A DNA stretch of 64,000 bases, taken from Liolophura sinensis (taxonomy: Eukaryota; Mollusca; Polyplacophora; Chitonida; Chitonidae). Below are positions 58,201 to 64,000 of the stretch, piece after piece; positions within the stretch are counted from its first letter, which is position 1; every line of letters starts with the position of its first letter. Position numbers and translations under genes: made by a program. The notes under the pieces are model-generated. The model made no database searches and had not been told where the DNA came from. It was given only the letters and a program-made list of their open reading frames with translations. The stretch is taken from positions 19,703,385 through 19,767,384 of the forward strand of contig NC_088295.1 of assembly GCF_032854445.1 (NCBI RefSeq). The letters are read 5' to 3'.

Positions 58201-59491
58201 CTGCTCTGGTTTTACTCTGTATCCTGTATACGTCTTTAATTATATAATACAGTTTTACCAAAAAGACTGACACTACTGCATGATGTGAGGCTACAGTTTA
58301 TTTATTTATTTATTTATTTATGTAATCCGTATTTTTACGCTGTACTCAAGAATATTTCACTCATTTGACGGTGGTCAGAATTATGGTTGGAAGATTCCCA
58401 ACAGGGCCTAGGGGAAACCCACGACCATCCACAGATTTGTAAGTTTTAGAAACACAAGAAGTCCCTTTAAAACAGCATAGGCCTAGATGTATAGTTTAGC
58501 AGCTTGTAGTTTGGATTGAAAACATGTTAAATGGTTCAATCCGCCGTTTCGGTAAAACCAGCTCACGTCACTGACGTGCCATGTTACGACCGTCACTGTT
58601 CTCTGCAGATAAATATAAATAGGCCTGCTGGTAAATGGTGCATAAATCTCTTAACAAAGCATCTGTTCTTTTCACATATATGGAAACCAGTGTTTTCCAC
58701 GTTAACGAAGTGTAGGCTGCACGTTTATTGTTTCATCACACCGATTGCTTCCCTCTTTTTGTTAAGTATTAATCGAGAATGTTTTTAAAGAACATTTATG
58801 TGTGATATAACATGGAAATTACATGGGCCTACTTTAAAATGCAAACACCTGTATGTATAACAGATTACGATAGGCCGTGTCTTTTTTGTTGACAGTGATG
58901 GCGAAGGTGTGCAAGTCTCGTGTCCCTGTAATCACCGTGACAGTGTTACAACTAGTGAGTCTGCTGTTGATACTGACGCTGCTCGTCTCCGTGATGATAT
59001 TTTATCTGCGGTACAGAGCACTACTGGGAAAGTTTAGGAAACCCAAAAACGCCAGCGTGGAGGTGACACAGGTGGCGAAGAGAAACAACCTGGACATAGA
59101 GATGTCAATCCTGAGATGTAAGGGCGGATACAACAAGGACAGCGTATGCTCGCCGAGGGCCCCGACGTCACAGACGCCCACAATGCCACAGACGTCCCCA
59201 GCTCGACAGACGCCCCCGACGCCACAGACGTCAGCGACACCACAGACGTCAGCGACACCACAGACGTTCCTGACGTCAGAGTTCGGTAGCGTGCAGCCCC
59301 AGAGGTGTAACTGTGATGAAGTGTCCAGTCGTTGGGATACGGACACTTGGAGAGGAATGCACTACGGCAATAGGGTGTTCAGGAACCCCGACCCGGTGGA
59401 TCCAGGCCAGATTGATTCCTCCTTGTTGGAAAGTCGATCCCTGCTGACTGGTTGCTTCATACAGCCGTCCCCGCTTTCTCAGGACATGTAA
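54463..59491 (+). CDS. Type I membrane protein with single eight-cysteine module (TNF-receptor-like), 3 exons
   Basis: Join 54463-54694, 55323-55370, 58896-59491; 876 bases, 291 residues, complete. Residues 1 to about 27 are a signal peptide (core TLLLLWFCL). Cysteines at 38, 42, 48, 55, 58, 63, 72 and 76 form one compact module with FCD-x6-C-x2-C spacing like a single TNFRSF cysteine-rich domain. Asn87-Gly-Ser is a possible glycosylation site. 105-131 is a membrane span followed by Arg. The tail of 160 residues carries a Pro-Gln-Thr repeat at about 184-217 and no obvious kinase, death or TIR domain. Receptor role and TNFRSF membership are inference; it could also be another small cysteine-rich surface protein. 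Confidence 0.8.
54695..55322. other. Intron 1 of the membrane-protein gene
   Basis: Holds a SINE-body fragment near 54805 (GGCAGAGGTCATTGGTTTAC) and a (TA)n run at about 55247-55294. Confidence 0.6.
55247..55294. repeat. (TA)n microsatellite
   Basis: About 48 bp of alternating TA just upstream of exon 2; interrupted related TA runs precede it. Confidence 0.95.
55323..55370 (+). CDS. Exon 2: 48-bp extracellular stalk exon
   Basis: Phase 1 to 1, DYRVRFAEENGSSWES. Acceptor ttctgttttaag, donor gtaggt. Includes the N-G-S glycosylation site. Length is a multiple of three, so skipping keeps frame. Confidence 0.75.
56510..57590 (+). repeat. 37-bp minisatellite, about 29 units (intron 2)
   Basis: Consensus GTGGACATCATAAGACGTTC + GGAATGTCACCGGCAGT. 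Unrelated in sequence to the 37-bp array at 45.8 kb. Many units have GACGTCATAAGACGT, a short inverted repeat with a CRE-like GACGTCAT. Small ORFs inside are artefacts. Confidence 0.95.
57791..57857 (+). repeat. 20-bp tandem repeat, 3 copies
   Basis: GGATTGTCACCTGTCAACAC repeated three times with one or two changes. Confidence 0.9.
57858..58895. other. Rest of intron 2 of the membrane-protein gene
   Basis: Contains the SINE copy listed at 58298 and otherwise unassigned sequence up to the acceptor tttgttgacag. Confidence 0.55.
58298..58440 (-). mobile_element. Truncated SINE copy
   Basis: Plus strand TTTATTTATTTATTTATTTA, then TTTTTACGCTGTACTCAAGA, GACGGTGGTCAGAATTATGG and GGGGAAACCCACGACCATCC. 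Head missing; interrupted by a few changes near the tail. Confidence 0.85.
58896..59491 (+). CDS. Exon 3: membrane span and cytoplasmic tail
   Basis: 596 bp, from phase 1 to a TAA at 59489. Encodes VITVTVLQLVSLLLILTLLV and the rest of the span, a basic juxtamembrane stretch, the PQTS repeat (an 18-bp tandem repeat at about 59200-59270) and a tail ending SPLSQDM. Confidence 0.87.
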
Positions 59492-60580
59492 TTTGTGTAC
59501 TAAATATGGTGTGGCGTACCTCAAACACCGAGAATACATATACGTGTATTACTAATATCCAGGTATATTTCAATGTGTACTTGTCTGTACATAACCTGAA
59601 TTTATTTTTCAGTAAGTTCGCATGCACTGGGGGAAGATATGTATTCTCACGACACTTAACTGGTTTCAAGAAACTCCTTCAGTTGGGTATTTACACCGTA
59701 TATGCATGGAGTGGATTCACTGTACACACAGTGGAATTAACAGCAAATAACTGTGAATGTTTGATTCCTTGTATCAGGTTGTGAAAAATCCAAGTGTTCA
59801 AGATTTATTTTAAATTTTCTATATGTCAGTAACGAAAGGTAATTATTGTAATTCGAAAAAGTTTCCTGAAACCAGTTTCAGGGAAAAAGTTTCCTGAGAG
59901 CTGTTTTACGTCTATCGCACCAGTAAAGTGCACAGTAAAATGTGTATGATGATGGCTAGGGAGTAATGATTTATGGGTGGCCAAGGTTTTCCCAGGCACT
60001 ATCTCTGAATGCGCCTAGAACACCCTGGTTTAAGGGTTATTGGAGTAATACATCCTACTCGCCATCATCGACCCCATGTAAACGTGGGTAAGTTCTAGTC
60101 AAATCCCATTTATCACTAATCCGGAAAGAATGAACGGTTAGAATCTCTATTTCAAATTGTTGTATATGCTTGTATATATAATATTAATTTATATTTATAT
60201 TTTGGAGAGTTTACACATAAATCCTTTCTCTTATGAAGTGTCGTTAAATTATTATTGGAAAGCATGCCATTTCTTGTACCATCATAATATTCTCTGCGTC
60301 GAAACAGACATTCGTATGCCAGCCGTCAACCAATATAGACGTTCCAGATCAATAATCGCAAGGCTAATTTCCAATACGACGTTTAAAACCACCAAAGAAC
60401 TAAAAGGTATATAAAGTACGAAAGTAGGACGGAATCATGCAAAGAGAAGCAGTCACTGCTGTTGGAAGGGCCTAAGATATGTTCTAGGCGAATGAGTGAA
60501 ATCAATATTCAAATCATGCATGTACCATGCTAGTATAAATGTAGCATAGTATGTCGATAATAAAATACATATCTCAGCTG
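59492..60580 (+). other. Probable 3' UTR and flank of the membrane-protein gene
   Basis: No further exon seen. A candidate AATAAA lies at 60559-60564. The two are not proved to be linked. Confidence 0.35.
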
Positions 60581-61220
60581 CTCTTTGATTGCAACTGTTG
60601 ATATATCCAGTTTGGCGATCTCATTCAACACGATGAATATACATCCCCTATCGCCCCGGGTTAGGCAGAATTGGACACCCTGACCATATTTACTTACAAG
60701 AGAATTATTGTAACTCTTGAGAAACTTAGAGACATTTTATTGAATAACCTTGACCCGATTAGTTTTCTGCAGTCATAAATGACGTTGAATGAAATCGTCA
60801 CGGGGAAACGCATGATATACCCAACCACACAGTACCATGATCACCCTAAAATAGCATCGCCCCTAGTAACTTCGTCAAGACGATGACCGTAACATTTTAC
60901 ACATCCTTGTTTATTCCATATAAGGAATTGCCGTGATGACATACGTTTTATGCCTAGTAATTTCGAATTTGACTAGTAAACCCTGCATTTGACTTGTGGA
61001 AGCAGACAGCCTAAAATGAAACTGACGATCTGGTTTTCTATCTAGTAAAACATGCTAAAAAAAGTTGGCATGAGCTAATGGCCTACATATCAACAGAAAT
61101 ATACCAGTTTGGGTATATGGAACTTGAAAGTATCTATCACCAACGCGAGTTTAAAATGTTGCCAAGACGACCACAGAATCAAGTGAGAGATACATAGATA
61201 TGGTAAGGAGCTGGACACTC
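60581..61220. other. Intergenic, nothing recognised
   Basis: No ORF, array or element identified. Confidence 0.5.
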
Positions 61221-61224
61221 CAAT

Positions 61225-61505
61225 GGTATGACGTATCTAATCACACGGCGTTACGACCTAACAAGCGAATCCAACCACATGTTGTCACGACCTAACAAAC
61301 GTATCCAACCACACGGCGTCATGACCTAACAAACGTGCGTTCGCCATCACCTAGCAAACGTACCCAGTCACACGGCCTCATGACCTAGCAAACGTATATA
61401 ATCACACGGCGTCATGACCTAGCAAACGTATACAATCACACGACGTCATGACCTAGCAAGCGTATCCAATCACACGGCATCATGACCTAACAAACCTATC
61501 TAACC
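61225..61505 (+). repeat. Degenerate ~36-bp minisatellite, about 8 units
   Basis: Repeats of CACACGGCGTCATGACCTA + ACAAACGTATCCAATCA with changes. Confidence 0.85.
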
Positions 61506-61508
61506 ACA

Positions 61509-61596
61509 TTCCCCCGGGTCTGCTCGGTGTCCTCCCATCCGTCGTAGAAGTGAAATATTCCTGAGAACGGCGCAAAACACCAATGAAATAAATAAA
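61509..61596 (+). mobile_element. 5'-truncated SINE with 11-bp target-site duplication inside the 36-bp array
   Basis: GAAATATTCCTGAGAACGGC and CAAAACACCAATGAAATAAA tail. Flanks TATCTAACCAC at 61497 and 61597 match exactly. Confidence 0.85.
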
Positions 61597-61767
61597 TATC
61601 TAACCACGCACTGGAATAAGCTGTCAAAATTATTCACAAACACAATGCAATTGTCCTGGGATTACAAGGATCCATCCAAACACTGCTGTGGTTGACAATG
61701 TATCCAACCACACACGCGAAAACTCGAATCGAATGAAACTAAGGAATATATCTGTAAATGAACCTAT

Positions 61768-61830
61768 ACTTGGGGTTTTACGCCGTACTTGGCAATTTTT
61801 AAGTCATATAACGACGAGGACTCATTAAGT
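61768..61830 (-). mobile_element. Decayed SINE fragment
   Basis: GGGGTTTTACGCCGTACTTG followed by an AAGTCATATAACGACG block that matches the reversed SINE body. Confidence 0.5.
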
Positions 61831-62748
61831 GTGTGTACATATACAGAGTTCTCCTATGGTAGGGTGAACCTATGTCGCAAAAACGCTGCGGCCACTGAAG
61901 TATCAGTGTTTCCTTGCTCTACGAACCCCTCCGTGCAACAACAAGTATTCAACCACACACTGCGGTGATCTTGGGATTGCAGGACAAACGTATCTGAATG
62001 AAACCAAGGATGGCATATCATCAAAAATTACTCTGTAAGTGGATGTTTTATTAATCTTAGAGGAAAGTAGGACAAAACACCTGACATTTCATACACGCGT
62101 GTGTAACCGAAGAAATAACAATACCGGTACTACAGATGACCCACTTCTACACACCATATTTGTATGGGACGTTCTATAGCCCACAGAAGACGTTAACACT
62201 TGAGACACTGACCGGACAATATCGCAAAAATCAATAATTCAACATACTGTGCCAGGTAAGTGTTTGATACTGGTTAAAGCAAAGAATCGTAAAGAAAGGA
62301 AAAACCTGCGAAATACATATGCCAGTGAACCACAAATCTCACGTCAACCATATCTCCCAAGGCAGCTATGCAATATTAAAACACCAGACAAAACAGTAAA
62401 CGCTGTAACTATACTTAAAACTGCTGTGTAACCTTTCCAGACGAGCTGTGCATCCTGTCCAGCAAGACCTCAGCCAAGATACGGGATTGCAAAATCCAAT
62501 CATTTCTGCCGAAAGAACTATGCGATAATACTGAGATGTGCTCTAGAGGCCATTCTGGATTCTTCATTGGTGAATAGCTGATCGGTGTTTTCTTTGCACG
62601 GAGGCCCATCATTGTTTAATACCATGTGCTAAAAGAGACAGAGAACAAGCATTCTGGAACAGCTGGGACAGCAATACACGTCCTCAACCCACTTGAGCCA
62701 TTATACATGTATGTGTATAAATATCAAAGTCCACGAAAGAATAAAAAG
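61831..62748. other. Intergenic, nothing recognised
   Basis: Short ORFs (for example 62249-62431) have no family features. Confidence 0.5.
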
Positions 62749-63200
62749 AGCCATAATTTCGTTCAAAATGGAAAAACGGCCCAAAACCTCGAACTTTGTG
62801 AAGGTGGTCTGTAGCTTATCTCAATGAAGCCATGTATGAAGTTTCAATTTAGAAAAAACAAACTTTTTGAAAGAAAGTGTGGAAAACAGGACAAAGCCCC
62901 ATAGTTTTGATGACAATGGACTAAATGGCCAGAATCATTTGACACAGCGAGAACATTTCTGCCACGTCGAGAACTTTGTCAAGTGAACAATGGCCATAAT
63001 TTTGTTCATAGTGGACAGAACTCAAACTTGGTCTGTAAGTTATCAAGTTATACATGTACATAAGTTTTAATTCAGTGTGATAAAGTGTTTCGAAAAAAGT
63101 CCAGAAAACTGATTAGCAATGGAGCAATGGAGAAGCTAAGAGTCCTTAGCTTCTAAGAGACCTCTGGTCCCCTCCAAAACCCGGAGGGAACTAAAAAAGA
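62749..63200 (+). repeat. Two diverged copies of a ~244-bp dispersed repeat
   Basis: GCCATAATTTCGTTCAAAAT at 62749 and GCCATAATTTTGTTCATAGT near 62993 each lead into a CTTTGTGAAGGTGGTCTGTA-like or CTTGGTCTGTAAGTTATCAA block and a GAAGTTT/AAGTTTTAATTNA block. Non-coding; class unknown. Confidence 0.5.
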
Positions 63201-64000
63201 TTATTGATTAGTCACAAAAATAAACAATATGAGTTTTATAGTTTTCTTTATTCTTCTCTCACGTCACAATTTTTTTCTCCACATTTAGTTGTGTTCATAG
63301 TTAAGCACCAATATTTGAGACACATTAAGGTGGAAACACTCACAACTGTAACTCAATGTGAGAAACCGATGCTGCATTTGTTCATGAGAATGTGAACAAC
63401 ATTGTGAAAGTTAGCTTGAAATTTTGATGTACAAACATATATTGTAAATCTAAATTTTTCAAAATTTCATCCTGATGTACATGTAAATGTCAAAAGCACC
63501 ATTACAAAATATGCACAAAAGGCACATCATCTTAGAAACAGGAGTGTGTAAATAACAGAAAATTCAAGAGGAATGAAAGTTTCAAAAGTACAGTTTTGTC
63601 CAGAACAATTTCAACCCTTGGGAGTTATTTCCAGCACCTTCATTTGACATAAGCTGAAGTTCACTTTAACGATACTCAACGCAATCATCAAAACAGGCAG
63701 ATATAAAACCCAATAATTCAGTTTTTGTTTTACCTTTACCAAAGACTTTTAAACAACATCTTAACATGAAAGAAAAATTCCCATAGATCTCAGTGTAATT
63801 ACTTTAATATGTGACCTGTACGAGCTCTGATTCTGTACTTGTTGTAAGTACTACCCAGTGGCACCATAAAGTAGCAAACACACTTAATAACGAAAAATAG
63901 TAACAGGTAACAACTATGTGAAATAGTTATGTGACTAAATCAGCACTTGACAGCAACAGATAAGACTGTTACTTGTGTCAAGGACAATCATATACCCACA
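63201..64000. other. Intergenic, nothing recognised
   Basis: AT-rich, no feature supported. Confidence 0.5.

Noticed and set aside
59002-59346. 114-codon minus-strand ORF with VCGVADVCGVA repeats
   Set aside because: Reverse of the Pro-Gln-Thr coding repeat in exon 3.

Overview
The window is animal nuclear DNA: AT-rich, with intron-split genes, GT-AG splice sites, microsatellites, many minisatellites and several copies of a tRNA-headed SINE. The SINE copies end in a conserved GTAAAACACCAAT block plus an (AAAT)n tail. That SINE and a decayed Ty3/Gypsy element suggest a lophotrochozoan, most likely a mollusc. This is inferred from repeat style, not from a database match.

About 1.6-43.2 kb on the plus strand holds one large gene, a BAIAP3/UNC13D-type (Munc13-4 family) vesicle-exocytosis protein. 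I rebuilt 30 coding exons by hand. Every junction keeps the reading frame, giving 1125 codons plus a TGA at 43207-43209; the first exon(s) with the start codon lie upstream of the window. The order is a short N-terminal linker, a C2 domain with calcium-type aspartates and a lysine-rich insert, a long MUN-like helical region, and a C-terminal C2 domain. Details of the first C2 domain and of the C-terminus look closer to BAIAP3 than to UNC13D. A long 3' UTR with an AATAAA at 45344 follows.

The introns are the striking part. Nine of the 29 contain minisatellites. At least five of these arrays (starting at 11049, 28674, 31826, 33500 and 40086), and probably a sixth (20430), are built from units that contain a copy of the adjacent exon end together with its splice site. 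The real exon edge is thus the founding or last copy of a long row of decoy donors or acceptors. In two arrays the frame stays open, so the repeats could in principle be exonised as 29- or 36-residue inserts. Intron 1 also holds a 111-bp array and a broken Gypsy element. Intron 17 holds a 140-bp foldback and a TTAACCC-ended MITE candidate.

45.8-51.3 kb is a single 37-bp satellite-like array of roughly 148 units with a 1.84-kb higher-order duplication. 51.3-54.4 kb has no convincing gene, a (TA)n run and a CCAAT/CRE cluster.

54.46-59.49 kb on the plus strand is a second, complete, three-exon gene. It encodes a 291-residue type I membrane protein with a signal peptide, one small eight-cysteine module of TNF-receptor-like style, one membrane span and a cytoplasmic tail with a Pro-Gln-Thr repeat. 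Its second intron holds another, unrelated 37-bp minisatellite. 59.5-64 kb has only repeats and unassigned sequence.
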